A DNA stretch of 64,000 nucleotides from Pseudomonas sp. Irchel 3H7 (GCF_900187605.1 NZ_FYEA01000012.1:32448-96447); one strand, 5' to 3'. Shown: positions 26,667-36,664, counted from the stretch's first letter. Translations and numbers: made by a program. The notes: a model not told the origin generated them from the letters alone.

Positions 26667-26745
26667 CAAAAGATCGCAGCCTGCGGCAGCTCCTACATTG
26701 GAACGCGTTTCTCTGTAGGAGCTGCCGCAGGCTGCGATCTTTTTG
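26667..26745. repeat. REP doublet, type A (CTGCGG variant)
   Basis: A perfect inverted pair of AAAAGATCGCAGCCTGCGGC...TCCTAC with arms of about 30 bp and a 16-base loop is followed by a T-run. It is likely the terminator of the membrane protein gene. Confidence 0.85.
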
Positions 26746-26910
26746 CTTTCCCGAGTGTCCATAGACACTCTTTAACCTTTAAACATTGGGCCAGCTCACG
26801 CGCCCGGTGCTAATCTCCACCGCTGAATTCAGCGCAGTCGAGCCGCGACCCGGTCACGGGTTCAGGGAAGACGACCACACTCACAGCCACGGAAATCGAT
26901 CAGGTCATTC

Positions 26911-28416
26911 ATGAATAAATCAGCAGGCGTGCTTCTCGGAATTGTTGTTGCCATCGGCGCGATCAGTGCAGGCGGGGCCTGGTACACCGGGACCAAGATC
27001 GAAGGCGTGCTGAACAACGCCGTCACCAACGCCAACCAAGAGCTGCAAACCGCGATGGCCGGCTCCAACGGCACCGCGTCGCTGGAACTGGTGTCGCTGG
27101 AGCGCCACACCTTCACCAGCACCGCGCACTACCGCCTCAAAGGTGAGGGCGAGATGTTCGGCGACAAACCAGTGGAATTGCTGTTCGTCGATCACATCGA
27201 GCACGGCCCGCTGCCATTCTCGCGTCTGGTTTCGCTGAAATGGCTGCCAGTCATGGCTACCAGCAACTACGAGCTGGAAAAGAATGCGGCCACCGAGAAG
27301 TGGTTCGCCGCCACCAAGGGCGCCGCGCCGCTCAAAGGCGTGACCAGCCTCGGCTACGACGAATCCACCACCAGCACCCTCGACCTGCTGCCGTTCGAAA
27401 CCGCACTGGATGAGCAGTCGAGCCTGAAGTTCTCCGGCCTGACCATGAACATCTCCGCCAACGCCAAAGCGCAGAAGGTCAAGGCGGACGGCTACATGGA
27501 CAACCTGAAACTGGTTACGGTGGCTGAAGATCAGGCGCCGGTGCAGGTCGAACTCAACGGTCTGACCCTGGCCAGCAACCTCGCCAAGAGCAGCTACGGC
27601 TACTACACCGGGGAAAACACCCTGGTGCTGACCAACAGCAAAACCACCTTCGGCACCAAGCAATCGGTGCTCGGCGTGAAGAACTTCGAAATGAAGAACC
27701 TCACCGAAGAAAACGGCAGCAATGCGTCCGGCCGTGCGGACTATAAGGTTGGCGAAGTCAGCCTCAATGACAAGAAAATCGGCTCGGCCAATATGGCCAT
27801 GAGCCTGAAAAACCTCGACATCCCGTCGACGATGTCACTGATGCAGATTTACCAGACCAAATTGCAGCCTTACGAAAAAGCCGCCGCTGAAGCCGCCGCC
27901 GCTGGCCTGCCGGCACCTGAGCTGAACCTGACCGAAGCTGAAAGCGCGCAAGTCAAAGCCGATCTGCAAAAACTGCTGGCCGCCGGCCCACAGTTTGCGC
28001 TGGAAAACCTCTCGTTCAATACCGCCAACGGTGAGAGCAAGGCCAATCTGGTGATCGACCTGACCAAGCCGCAATCGATGGATCTGCCGCCGGATCAGTT
28101 GGGCAAACAACTGATCGCGTTGCTCGACCTGAATATCCAGGTGTCCAAGCCAATGCTGGTCGATCTGCTCAGCGTGCAGGCGCAACTCGACGGTCAGACC
28201 GATGCCAAAGCCATCGTCGATCAATCCAAGGAAGCGGCCGACATGTTCGCCGGCATGGCCGTCGGTTCGCAGTTGGCCGTCGTCGACGGCACCAACGTCG
28301 TGACCAAGCTGCATTACGCCGCCAATCAGGTCGAATTCAACGGCCAGAAGATGACCGTTGAGCAGTTCGTCGGCTTCCTGATGAGCAAGTTCGCAGGCGT
28401 CACGCAAGTGCAGTAA
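26911..28416 (+). CDS. YdgA-family (DUF945) protein
   Basis: A 501-residue protein with one N-terminal helix or uncleaved signal (about 5-27, GVLLGIVVAIGAISAGGAWY). The large periplasmic part is made of repeated beta-rich segments, as in E. coli YdgA (DUF945). The motif IEHGPLPFSRL is characteristic. The function is not firmly known. It has its own terminator and about 165 bp of upstream non-coding sequence after a REP pair, in which I see no clear promoter. Confidence 0.82.
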   Translation: MNKSAGVLLGIVVAIGAISAGGAWYTGTKIEGVLNNAVTNANQELQTAMAGSNGTASLELVSLERHTFTSTAHYRLKGEGEMFGDKPVELLFVDHIEHGPLPFSRLVSLKWLPVMATSNYELEKNAATEKWFAATKGAAPLKGVTSLGYDESTTSTLDLLPFETALDEQSSLKFSGLTMNISANAKAQKVKADGYMDNLKLVTVAEDQAPVQVELNGLTLASNLAKSSYGYYTGENTLVLTNSKTTFGTKQSVLGVKNFEMKNLTEENGSNASGRADYKVGEVSLNDKKIGSANMAMSLKNLDIPSTMSLMQIYQTKLQPYEKAAAEAAAAGLPAPELNLTEAESAQVKADLQKLLAAGPQFALENLSFNTANGESKANLVIDLTKPQSMDLPPDQLGKQLIALLDLNIQVSKPMLVDLLSVQAQLDGQTDAKAIVDQSKEAADMFAGMAVGSQLAVVDGTNVVTKLHYAANQVEFNGQKMTVEQFVGFLMSKFAGVTQVQ

Positions 28417-28434
28417 TTCTGCGTTCTTAATAGC

Positions 28435-28474
28435 AACGCCCGGCCTCTGTATCGCACAGACGCCGGGCGTTTTG
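28435..28474 (+). terminator. Rho-independent terminator of the ydgA-like gene
   Basis: AACGCCCGGC pairs with GCCGGGCGTT across a 17-base loop, followed by a short T-run (TTTT, counting the end of the stem). Confidence 0.8.
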
Positions 28475-28500
28475 CTGTCTGGCGTTCGGGTTTTTGGCGT

Positions 28501-28562
28501 TTCCGGAGCACGATTCTGAACAATTATTGTGTTCCGGATACTGGTCCGCGCTTGCGTGCAAG
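28501..28562. promoter_or_regulatory. Symmetrical upstream region of pgaABCD
   Basis: Two copies of TTCCGGA (28501 and 28532), 31 bp apart, flank the perfect palindrome ACAAT-T-ATTGT (28520-28530). A further palindrome CTTGC-GT-GCAAG lies at 28551-28562. The layout suggests a regulator binding on one DNA face ahead of pgaA. No -35/-10 pair could be assigned securely. Confidence 0.35.
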
Positions 28563-28665
28563 ACTGCCTGACTAAGCTTGGCCGTTGCATGTGCATGGGC
28601 GGCCACCGTTACGAAAGGGCAAGGAGGGCATTGCGACCCGGCTGGCCATGTAAGGATGCTGACGA

Positions 28666-31146
28666 ATGCCGCGTATTGATGTTCCTGTATTACATCGTGG
28701 TTTACGCCCTTTGTTTCGAGTCGCGCTGTGCAGCCAGTTGCTCTGGCCGGCGCTGGCGTTTGCCGACACACCCTACGATCAGATGGTGCGCGACGCCCGT
28801 GCCGGGCAAACCACGCCGGCGCTGACGGTTTTGCGTCAGGTGCCACCCGGCCAGTCGACCACCGGGCAGATCAGCGATCATCTGCAAATCGCCAGTTGGG
28901 CCGGACTCGACGCCGAAGTGGTGCAGGTCTATGAAACCCAGGGCCGCGACCGCGTGCTGCCGGTTCAGGCGCTGACCGCCACTGCGCGCGCCTACCGCAA
29001 CCTCAAGCGCTGGGATCAAGCCACTCAGGTCTACAACAAGGCTCTGGCGCTGGAGCCGGATAACGCCGATCTGCAACTGGGCCTGGCCCTGACTCAGGCT
29101 GATGCCGGTAAGCCCGACGAAGCGGTGACCCGCGCCAAAGCGCTGGTAGCGGCCAAACCTGATGATCCTTCCCGCCGTCTGGCGCTGGGCTACGCGTTGA
29201 CCCGCGCCGGCAAACAGTACGACGCCCTGTTCGAATACGATCAAGCCTTCAAACGCGCCGGCAACAAACCGGACGTCGCTCGTGAATACGTGGTTGCCCT
29301 GCAAAAGGCGCGTCTGCCGGAGCCAGCGCTGCGTCTGGCCAATCAACGTCCGGGTCTGATTGATCCGCTCACGTTGCGTCGCCTCGAAGGCGATCTGGCC
29401 GCCGAGCGCGTGCGCCTCGCCGAACTTGCTACGCGCAGCGAAAAAGAACGCTACGTCATCGCCGATCGCGCGCTGGCCGACTACGACAAGCTGATCGCTA
29501 CCTGGACGCCGGACGCCAGCGCTCAGGATGACGTGACCCGCTGGCGCATCGACCGCATGGGTGCGCTCAAGGCCCGGGTACGCACGGCAGACGTCATCAC
29601 TGAGTACCAGAAGCTGCAAGCCGAAGGCGTGAAGATTCCGACTTACGCCCTGCGCTGGGTGGCGGCGTCGTATCTGGATCAGCGTGAACCGGAAATCGCC
29701 ACGGGCTTGTATCGCCAAGTGCTTTCGGCGCCGGACGCCGATGTCGGTGATCGCCTCGAAGACAGCACCGCGCTGTACTACGCGTTGTTGGAAAGCGACC
29801 GCGCCGATGAAGCGCGCAAAGTCGCCGAGGACGCCGCCAAGTCTCAGCGTCCGCGTGTCGAACTCAAAGGTTTGCCCATCGGCAACCCCAACCATGAATG
29901 GATGGACGCCCAGCAGTTGGCTGCGCAGGCCGGGACCTATGGTTCCGATTTGCCCCACAGCGAAGAGCGCTTGCAGACGCTGGTCGATCAGGCCCCCGGC
30001 AATGTCGGCTTGCGTCTGGCCCAGGCCGACCTGTATCTGGCGCGGCAATGGCCGCGCCGTGCGGAACTCCAGCTCAAGGAAACCGAGAGCATGGTGCCGC
30101 GCGGCATGGGCCTGGAAGTCGCGCAGGCGCGCACGGCGATGACGCTGCAGGAATGGCGGCAGATGGATGCGCTGACCGATGACGTGGTCGCGCGTTTTCC
30201 TGATAACCGTCAGGTCCAGCGAGCAGCGCGCGAGCGCGAAGTGCATGACATGTCCGAACTGCGCGTCGAAGCCTACGGCGGCAAGGCCAATGGTGGCGGC
30301 AGCGGCGATGCCGGAGCCGTCAGCGGTAGCCGCGATTTCGGCATCCAGACCACCCTGTACAGCCCGCCGATCAATGAAGACTGGCGAGTGTTCGCCGGGG
30401 CCGGTTATGCCACCGGCGACTTCGCCGAAGGCACCGGGCACCACCGCTTCCAGCGCGTTGGCCTGGAGCGGCGCACCCGCGACATGACCCTTGAAGCGGA
30501 AGTCTCCAACCACTCTTACGGGTTCGGCGACAAACAGGGCGCGCGTCTGGCGATCGCCCGCGACATCAATGACCACTGGCAGTACGGCGGCAGCCTCGAA
30601 TACCTGTCGGCCGAGACGCCATTGCGCGCGCTCAACAGCGACATCAAGGCCAATGGCGGCAGCGGTTTCATCCGCTGGCGCGCCAATGAAAGTCGCGAGT
30701 GGCGTCTGTCGGTCAGCCCATCGCACTTCAGTGACGGCAACAACCGCGTCGAAGCCTTGCTTACCGGCCGTGAGGGCGTCTACAGCGCGCCGAACGTGCA
30801 GGTCGATGCAGGACTGGAGGTCGGCACCAGCCACAACTCCAAGTCCGATGACGTGCCGTACTTCAACCCCAAATCCGATTTCAGCGTGATGCCGCTGGTC
30901 AACGTCAATCACGTGCTCTACCACCGCTACGAAACCTCTTGGAGCCAGCAGTTCCAGGCCGGCGCGGGCACGTACAGCCAACGTGATCACGGCACTGGCG
31001 GCATGGCCTTGCTCGGTTACGGCCAGCGTTATGCCTGGAACGACGTATTCGAGGTGGGCGGTTTGCTCAGTGTGATCAACCGGCCCTACGACGGGGATCG
31101 GGAGACCGATCTGCGTCTGCTCGTCGACCTCACTTTCCGCTTCTAG
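28666..31146 (+). CDS. pgaA: Poly-beta-1,6-N-acetylglucosamine export porin PgaA
   Basis: PgaA exports partially deacetylated poly-GlcNAc through the outer membrane. The 826-residue protein has a signal peptide (cut near ALAFA-D), a periplasmic superhelix of TPR repeats (about 60-500, for example RYLNLKRWDQATQVY-like units), and a C-terminal beta-barrel (about 535-826) ending in LLVDLTFRF with a terminal Phe typical of outer-membrane proteins. Length fits the family (about 800). An AAGGA site precedes the ATG. It is the first gene of pgaABCD, with 12 bp to pgaB. Confidence 0.93.
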   Translation: MPRIDVPVLHRGLRPLFRVALCSQLLWPALAFADTPYDQMVRDARAGQTTPALTVLRQVPPGQSTTGQISDHLQIASWAGLDAEVVQVYETQGRDRVLPVQALTATARAYRNLKRWDQATQVYNKALALEPDNADLQLGLALTQADAGKPDEAVTRAKALVAAKPDDPSRRLALGYALTRAGKQYDALFEYDQAFKRAGNKPDVAREYVVALQKARLPEPALRLANQRPGLIDPLTLRRLEGDLAAERVRLAELATRSEKERYVIADRALADYDKLIATWTPDASAQDDVTRWRIDRMGALKARVRTADVITEYQKLQAEGVKIPTYALRWVAASYLDQREPEIATGLYRQVLSAPDADVGDRLEDSTALYYALLESDRADEARKVAEDAAKSQRPRVELKGLPIGNPNHEWMDAQQLAAQAGTYGSDLPHSEERLQTLVDQAPGNVGLRLAQADLYLARQWPRRAELQLKETESMVPRGMGLEVAQARTAMTLQEWRQMDALTDDVVARFPDNRQVQRAAREREVHDMSELRVEAYGGKANGGGSGDAGAVSGSRDFGIQTTLYSPPINEDWRVFAGAGYATGDFAEGTGHHRFQRVGLERRTRDMTLEAEVSNHSYGFGDKQGARLAIARDINDHWQYGGSLEYLSAETPLRALNSDIKANGGSGFIRWRANESREWRLSVSPSHFSDGNNRVEALLTGREGVYSAPNVQVDAGLEVGTSHNSKSDDVPYFNPKSDFSVMPLVNVNHVLYHRYETSWSQQFQAGAGTYSQRDHGTGGMALLGYGQRYAWNDVFEVGGLLSVINRPYDGDRETDLRLLVDLTFRF

Positions 31147-31158
31147 AAGAGTTTGAAG

Positions 31159-33156
31159 ATGCCTTTGATTTCGCGTTTCATCCTTCTGCTGGGAGCGCTG
31201 CTGGTCAGCGCCTGCGCCCAGCAAGCTCCGGCCTTCGCGCCGCCGTCCGAGCGTCCGCTGGCGGCCAGCGAAAAACCGTGGCCGAAAAACCACGTGCTCG
31301 GCATCGCCTATCACGATGTTGAAGACCGTGATCCCGATCAGGCGGTGGTCGCGGTGCGCACCGAGCGCATGATCGAACAGCTCGCCTGGCTGCGTGAGAA
31401 CGGCTACAAACCGGTCACCGTCGACCAGATCATGGCTGCGCGCAAGGGCGGCCCGGAGCTGCCGGCGAAAGCGATTCTGCTCAGCTTCGACGACGGTTAT
31501 TCGAGCTTCTATACCCGCGTGCTGCCGGTGCTGCGCGCCTACAACTGGCACGCCTTGCTGGCCCCGGTCGGCGTCTGGATCGACACGCCGCTCAATCAAC
31601 CGGTGGATTTTGCTGGCGCCCCGCGTGCGCGTTCCGACTTCCTGACCTGGGATCAGGTGCGTGAAATCTCGCAATCGGGTCTGGTGGAAATCGCCGCGCA
31701 CACCGACGCCAACCACAAAGGGATTCTGGCCAATCCGCAAGGCAACATGCAGCCTGCCGCGGCGACCCGGCGCTACGATCCAGTGACCAAACGCTATGAA
31801 TCCGAGGCCGATTTTCAGGCTCGGATTCGTGTCGACGTAAACAATATCTCGGAAAAAATCCGCAAGGTCACCGGCAAGAAGCCACGCGTCTGGGTCTGGC
31901 CGTATGGCGCGGCGGACGGCACATCGCTGACGGTGGTCGGCGAGGAGGGCTACGAAATGGCCCTGACCCTCGACGACGGTCTCGATGCCCTCGACAACCT
32001 GATGAGCAGCCCGCGCTTCCTGGTTTCCTCCGATCCCGATGGCGAGGTTTTCTCAAATAGCATCGTCGACGTGCAGTCGGATTTCGTCATGCGTGTGGTG
32101 CACGTTGATCTGGACAACGTCTACGACCCCGACCCGGCGCAACAGGACATCAACCTCGGCAAACTGGTGCAGCGCATGGCCGATATGGGCGCCAACACGG
32201 TGTTCCTGCAAGCCTTTGCCGATCCGCAGGGCGATGGTCTGGTGCACTCGCTGTACTTCCCCAACCGTCACTTGCCGGTACGTGCCGACATTTTCGACCG
32301 CGTTGCCTGGCAGCTGCGCACTCGCGCCAATGTGAAGGTGTTTGCGTGGATGCCGGTGCTGAGTTTCGGCCTCGATTCGAAACTGCCACGTGTCACCCGC
32401 TGGGACCCGAAAACCGGTACAACCGCTGTCGATCCGGATCAGTACACACGCCTGTCGCCGTTCGATCCCGAGGTGCGGCGGATTATCGGTGAAATTTACG
32501 AGGACGTAGCGCGCCTGACCTCGGTCGACGGCATCCTCTATCACGACGATGCGCTGCTTTCGGATTTCGAAGACGCCAGCCCTGAAGCCTTGAAAGCTTA
32601 CGCCGCCCATGGTTTGCCCGGCTCGATTGCCGCGTTGCGCGATGACCCGGCAGCGATGCAGCGCTGGACGCGGTTCAAGAGCAGATACCTCATCGATTTC
32701 ACCAACGAGTTGACCGCCAAAGTCCGCGCCATCCGTGGCCCGCAGGTTATGACCGCGCGCAATATTTTCGCCGAGCCGATGCTCAATCCCGAGAGCGAAG
32801 CCTGGTACGCACAGAACCTCGACGACTTCCTGCAAACCTACGACTGGACCGCACCGATGGCCATGCCGCTCATGGAAAAACAGACCCAGGCCGAGTCCGG
32901 CCCGTGGCTGGAAACCCTGGTGCAAACCGTCAGCAAGCGCCCCGGAGCCCTGAACCGCACGGTGTTCGAATTGCAGGCCCGCGACTGGACGAAAAAGGAT
33001 CAGGCCGATATCGACGGCGCGCATCTGGCGGACTGGATGAGCCGCCTCAAGCGCCAAGGCGCGACCAGTTTCGGCTACTACCCGGACAACTTCCTCGACA
33101 ACCTGCCGGACCTGAAAACCGTAAGGCCTGCGCTCTCCAACAAATGGAATCCATAA
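31159..33156 (+). CDS. pgaB: Poly-GlcNAc N-deacetylase / glycosidase lipoprotein PgaB
   Basis: PgaB is a periplasmic lipoprotein that partly deacetylates the polymer before export. The 665-residue protein begins MPLISRFILLLGALLVSAC with lipobox VSAC. The deacetylase domain (about 45-300) shows the metal and catalytic residues in SFDDGYSSFY and AHTDANH. The C-terminal domain (about 310-650) is the GH153-type hydrolase/binding domain (VHVDLDNVYDPDPAQQDINL). The ATG is preferred over a TTG two codons earlier because of the GAAGAG spacing. Confidence 0.92.
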   Translation: MPLISRFILLLGALLVSACAQQAPAFAPPSERPLAASEKPWPKNHVLGIAYHDVEDRDPDQAVVAVRTERMIEQLAWLRENGYKPVTVDQIMAARKGGPELPAKAILLSFDDGYSSFYTRVLPVLRAYNWHALLAPVGVWIDTPLNQPVDFAGAPRARSDFLTWDQVREISQSGLVEIAAHTDANHKGILANPQGNMQPAAATRRYDPVTKRYESEADFQARIRVDVNNISEKIRKVTGKKPRVWVWPYGAADGTSLTVVGEEGYEMALTLDDGLDALDNLMSSPRFLVSSDPDGEVFSNSIVDVQSDFVMRVVHVDLDNVYDPDPAQQDINLGKLVQRMADMGANTVFLQAFADPQGDGLVHSLYFPNRHLPVRADIFDRVAWQLRTRANVKVFAWMPVLSFGLDSKLPRVTRWDPKTGTTAVDPDQYTRLSPFDPEVRRIIGEIYEDVARLTSVDGILYHDDALLSDFEDASPEALKAYAAHGLPGSIAALRDDPAAMQRWTRFKSRYLIDFTNELTAKVRAIRGPQVMTARNIFAEPMLNPESEAWYAQNLDDFLQTYDWTAPMAMPLMEKQTQAESGPWLETLVQTVSKRPGALNRTVFELQARDWTKKDQADIDGAHLADWMSRLKRQGATSFGYYPDNFLDNLPDLKTVRPALSNKWNP

Positions 33157-33157
33157 C

Positions 33158-34513
33158 ATGCTGGATAGACTGTTAGCCCTGCTTGTTCTGGCGCTCGTCC
33201 TCGGCGTGCCGCTGGGCCTGATCTTCCTGGTGACCGGGCAGTTCCTGATGGACTTCGTGTTCTTCTACCCGCTGTTCATGTCCGGGTTGTGGATTGCCGG
33301 CGGCCTGTATTTCTGGCTGCACTGGGAGCGCCACTGGCCGTGGCAGGACGACACGCTACCGCCGCCACTGGAAGGCGAGCCGCTGATCTCGATTCTGATC
33401 CCTTGCTACAACGAAGGTGACAACGCCGCCGACACCATCCACGCGGCGCTGGCCCAGCACTACCCGAACATCGAAGTCATCGCGATCAACGACGGCTCCA
33501 AGGACAACACCGCCGAAGTGCTCGATGCGCTGGCCAAGGAAGATCCACGTTTGCGCGTGCTGCATCTGGCGGAAAACCAGGGCAAAGCCGTCGCATTGCG
33601 CATGGGTGCCATCGCGGCGCGCAGTGAATATCTGGTGTGCATCGACGGTGACGCACTGCTGGCGCCGAACACCGCGGCGTATCTGGTTGCACCGATGCTG
33701 GATAACGCACGCCTCGGCGCGGTGACCGGCAACCCACGGATTCGTACGCGTTCGACGCTGGTCGGGCGGGTGCAGGTCGGCGAGTTCTCCTCGATCATCG
33801 GGCTCATTAAACGCACGCAACGGGTGTTCGGGCGGATCTTTACCGTCTCCGGCGTAATCGTCGCGTTCCGCCGTAGCGCGCTGAACCGGGTCGGTTACTG
33901 GAGCCCGGACATGATCACTGAAGACATCGACATCAGCTGGAAGCTGCAACTCGATCACTGGAGCATCTTCTACGAGCCGCGCGCGCTGTGCTGGATCCTG
34001 ATGCCGGAAACCCTCGGTGGTTTGTGGAAGCAGCGTTTGCGCTGGGCGCAGGGCGGCGCCGAAGTGCTGTTCAAAAACATCCGTGGCATTTGGCAGTACC
34101 GCCATCGTTATCTGTGGCCGCTGCTGTTTGAATACTGCCTGTCGACCGGTTGGGCATTCACCTTTTTGCTGTCGGTAATTTTCTGGGGCGTCGGCAAGTT
34201 CGTGGTCATGCCGGAGGCCATCGCGGTGGATCACTTGATGCCACCGGCGTTCACCGGGCTGTTGCTGGCGTTCGTCTGTCTGGTGCAGTTCGCCGTCAGC
34301 ATCATCATCGACCGTCGCTACGAGCCAGGTTTGGGCAAGACCATGTTCTGGGTGGTCTGGTACCCGATCGCGTTCTGGTTTGTCAGTTTGCTGACGACGC
34401 TGGTCAGCTTCCCGAAAGTGCTGTTCGGCCAACATCAGAAACGCGCGCGTTGGGTCAGTCCTGATCGGGGCATCAAACCGATCGGCGACGACGAAGAGGA
34501 GGTCATCAAATGA
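33158..34513 (+). CDS. pgaC: Poly-GlcNAc synthase catalytic subunit PgaC (GT2)
   Basis: PgaC polymerises UDP-GlcNAc at the inner membrane and passes the chain outward. The 451-residue protein has two N-terminal helices, a GT2 domain with the expected motifs (ILIPCYNEGDNAADTIHAAL, CIDGDALL, ITEDIDISWKL and the acceptor-site QRLRW), and C-terminal helices. In E. coli, PgaC together with PgaD is switched on by c-di-GMP binding; that control is likely but not visible here. It starts 1 bp after the pgaB stop. Confidence 0.93.
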   Translation: MLDRLLALLVLALVLGVPLGLIFLVTGQFLMDFVFFYPLFMSGLWIAGGLYFWLHWERHWPWQDDTLPPPLEGEPLISILIPCYNEGDNAADTIHAALAQHYPNIEVIAINDGSKDNTAEVLDALAKEDPRLRVLHLAENQGKAVALRMGAIAARSEYLVCIDGDALLAPNTAAYLVAPMLDNARLGAVTGNPRIRTRSTLVGRVQVGEFSSIIGLIKRTQRVFGRIFTVSGVIVAFRRSALNRVGYWSPDMITEDIDISWKLQLDHWSIFYEPRALCWILMPETLGGLWKQRLRWAQGGAEVLFKNIRGIWQYRHRYLWPLLFEYCLSTGWAFTFLLSVIFWGVGKFVVMPEAIAVDHLMPPAFTGLLLAFVCLVQFAVSIIIDRRYEPGLGKTMFWVVWYPIAFWFVSLLTTLVSFPKVLFGQHQKRARWVSPDRGIKPIGDDEEEVIK

Positions 34514-35043
34514 AAATCATCCGGACCCGCCAACGGCCTTTTCTGGTCGTGGTCGATGTGGTGCTTACCGTAGTGGCGTGGGTGGGGCTGTTGTTCTTGC
34601 TGATCCGTGGGTTATGGCCATTGATTGAAACCTATGCGGGTGGGCCTCGCATCGATCACTCGGCGTTCGACGCGCTGGGCACCCTGCAGATTTATCTGTG
34701 GATTGCCTTGGTCAACGCGGTGATTCTGATTTCCTGGGCGCGTTATCAGCAGCGCAAAAGTCGCAGTTTTGCCCAGCGCCGCTTGCCGTCGCCGGTGATC
34801 GACGATGAAGGCTTGAGCAAGAGTTTCAAGCTTTGCGATGACCGCTTGCAGAAACTGCGCACGCCCGGGGTGATGACCATTCACAACGATCAGGAAGGCG
34901 ACATCAGCCATGTGGTGACGCATTTCTGGCCGGTGCAGCAGGAAGAATTGCCACCGCCGCTGGCACCGCTGGAGCATCCACGGGTGATCTTTCTGCATGC
35001 CGAGGATGACGATAATCGCGAACCGGTGAATCGGCTTTCCTGA
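34510..35043 (+). CDS. pgaD: Poly-GlcNAc synthase accessory subunit PgaD
   Basis: A small inner-membrane partner of PgaC, 177 residues, with two helices (about 13-37 and 60-80) and a soluble C-terminal tail of about 90 residues. It is longer than E. coli PgaD (about 137), mainly in that tail. ATGA overlap with pgaC indicates coupled translation, which suits a two-subunit enzyme. The assignment relies chiefly on the operon position and topology, since PgaD is poorly conserved. Confidence 0.88.
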   Translation: MKIIRTRQRPFLVVVDVVLTVVAWVGLLFLLIRGLWPLIETYAGGPRIDHSAFDALGTLQIYLWIALVNAVILISWARYQQRKSRSFAQRRLPSPVIDDEGLSKSFKLCDDRLQKLRTPGVMTIHNDQEGDISHVVTHFWPVQQEELPPPLAPLEHPRVIFLHAEDDDNREPVNRLS

Positions 35044-35057
35044 AGCACGAAAAACCT

Positions 35058-35130
35058 TGTAGGAGCTGCCGAAGGCTGCGATCTGTTGACCTTTAAAGTC
35101 AAAAGTTCGCAGCCTTCGGCAGCTCCTACA
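35058..35130. repeat. REP doublet, type A, opposite arrangement
   Basis: The arms GTAGGAGCTGCCGAAGGCTGCGA and TCGCAGCCTTCGGCAGCTCCTAC face each other in the order opposite to the other type A pairs. They lie between convergent pgaD and the reductase gene, probably serving both as 3' hairpin. Confidence 0.85.
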
Positions 35131-35140
35131 CGGGTTTGTT

Positions 35141-36664
35141 TCAATCGCGGATCAGTGTCCAGGCTTCCTCCATTGGCAGAGGTTGCTTCATGCGCTCGGC
35201 CAGCAGCGCCATCGCCCGTTCCTTCTCGCAAGCCACAGCGGCGACCAGTACACCGTTTCTACCGAACAGGCCAATGAACGGCGGTTGTTCGGGCTCGCCA
35301 TGAAACTGCACTTCATCCCAATGTTCGGCGTGGCCGAGGTAGTCGTAGTTCTTGCCGAAGTGCCAAGTCCAGAAGAACGGCACGTTGAGGTAATGTTCGT
35401 CGCCACCGAGCATGTTGGCAGCGGCGATTCGTGCGTGTTGCTGAGCCAGGCGCCAGTGCTCGATGCGTTGCGGCTGGCCGTGGAGCGGGAAGGTGGCGAT
35501 GTCGCCGATCGCCCACAGGCCTTCGGTGACACGCATGCCGTCATCGACGCGCAATGACTGATCTTTTTCCCTCGGCAGTGACGCAAAGGCTTCGGTGGCC
35601 GGATGCACGCCGACCCCGGCCAGCACCAGATCCGCCGAAAGACGCAGGCCATTGTCCAGCAATACTGTCTCGACTTTGCCATCGCCGATGATTTCGGTGG
35701 CTGCGTGCTCGGTAATGAATTTCACGCCGTTCTGTTCGTGCAGCGCGCGGATCGCCTTGCCCACAGCCTCACCGAACTGGGCAGCGAAAGGAATTGCGTG
35801 CCGAGCCAGCACCGTGACGTCGAGACCGTATTGGCGCAGGGCCGAGGCGCATTCGAGGGCGATGAAGCTGTCGCCGATGATCACTGCACGTTGTTCCGGT
35901 CTGGCAGTGTTCATGATCCGTTCTGCCTGAGCTTTTGAGCGCAGCACGAATACCTGTGGAAGATCTGCGCCGGGTAAATCCAGCGGATTGGGCTCGCCGC
36001 CAGTGGCGAGCACCGCCGCGTCGTAACGCAGCGACTGGCCGTCTTCGAGGTGAAGGGATTTGGCCGAGGCATTGATTGAGCTGATTTCACCTCGTTGGCG
36101 TTCAATGCGCTGCTCTTTATAGAAGTCATCTTCACGCAGCGGCGGTATTTCTCGCGGGGGCATGTCCCCGGCGAGGACAAATTTGCTCAGCACCGTACGG
36201 TCGTAACCCGCCTTCGGCTCGCGATCGATCATCACGATACGGCCACCGAAACCCTTCTCCCGCAACGCCGCCGCGCATGCCGTACCTGCTGCGCCGGCGC
36301 CGACAATCACAAACGTACGCGAATCATCCGCCGGAGGCGTATGCGGGTCGGGCAACGGTTGATCGTCGACCCAAACCTCTTCGCCACGCAGCTCCAGTGG
36401 ATATCGCTTGAGGCTGTCGAGGGCCGGTGGCTCGCATAACGCGCCATCCTCCGCCCGAAACGCAGCCTTGTGCCACGGGCAGATCAGGCGTCCGTGACAC
36501 AACGCTCCGTCAGCCAGCGGCGCGCTGGCATGTGGGCATTCGCCCTGAAACGCACGTAACTGGCCGTTCGCGCGCAACAGCACAATCTTGCAGTCGCCGA
36601 TTTCAACTTGCAGGCCACGGTCTTCAGGGACATCGGCGAAACGGGCGACGCGGTGCAGGGACAT
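35141..36664 (-). CDS. Rieske-domain FAD-dependent ferredoxin reductase (AIF-like)
   Basis: A 507-residue two-part redox protein. Residues about 1-100 are a Rieske [2Fe-2S] domain with CPHASAPL and CPWH ligands. Residues about 115-500 are a pyridine nucleotide-disulfide-type reductase with FAD GxGxxG in FVIVGAGAAGTAC, an NAD(P) fold in AVIIGDSFIALECASAL and the FAD motif GLWAIGDIA. This fusion resembles AIFM3/ferredoxin reductases of aromatic oxygenase systems; no oxygenase lies nearby, so the partner is unknown. The ATG follows GAGGAAG; an upstream start seven codons earlier is less likely. It is divergent from the PEBP gene. Confidence 0.87.
   Translation of the reverse strand: MSLHRVARFADVPEDRGLQVEIGDCKIVLLRANGQLRAFQGECPHASAPLADGALCHGRLICPWHKAAFRAEDGALCEPPALDSLKRYPLELRGEEVWVDDQPLPDPHTPPADDSRTFVIVGAGAAGTACAAALREKGFGGRIVMIDREPKAGYDRTVLSKFVLAGDMPPREIPPLREDDFYKEQRIERQRGEISSINASAKSLHLEDGQSLRYDAAVLATGGEPNPLDLPGADLPQVFVLRSKAQAERIMNTARPEQRAVIIGDSFIALECASALRQYGLDVTVLARHAIPFAAQFGEAVGKAIRALHEQNGVKFITEHAATEIIGDGKVETVLLDNGLRLSADLVLAGVGVHPATEAFASLPREKDQSLRVDDGMRVTEGLWAIGDIATFPLHGQPQRIEHWRLAQQHARIAAANMLGGDEHYLNVPFFWTWHFGKNYDYLGHAEHWDEVQFHGEPEQPPFIGLFGRNGVLVAAVACEKERAMALLAERMKQPLPMEEAWTLIRD

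Noticed and set aside
28702..31740. Minus-strand open frame of about 1012 codons opposite pgaA and pgaB
   Set aside because: High-GC codon bias leaves this frame open. The plus strand carries full PgaA and PgaB with signal peptides and conserved domains, and the antisense product matches no family.
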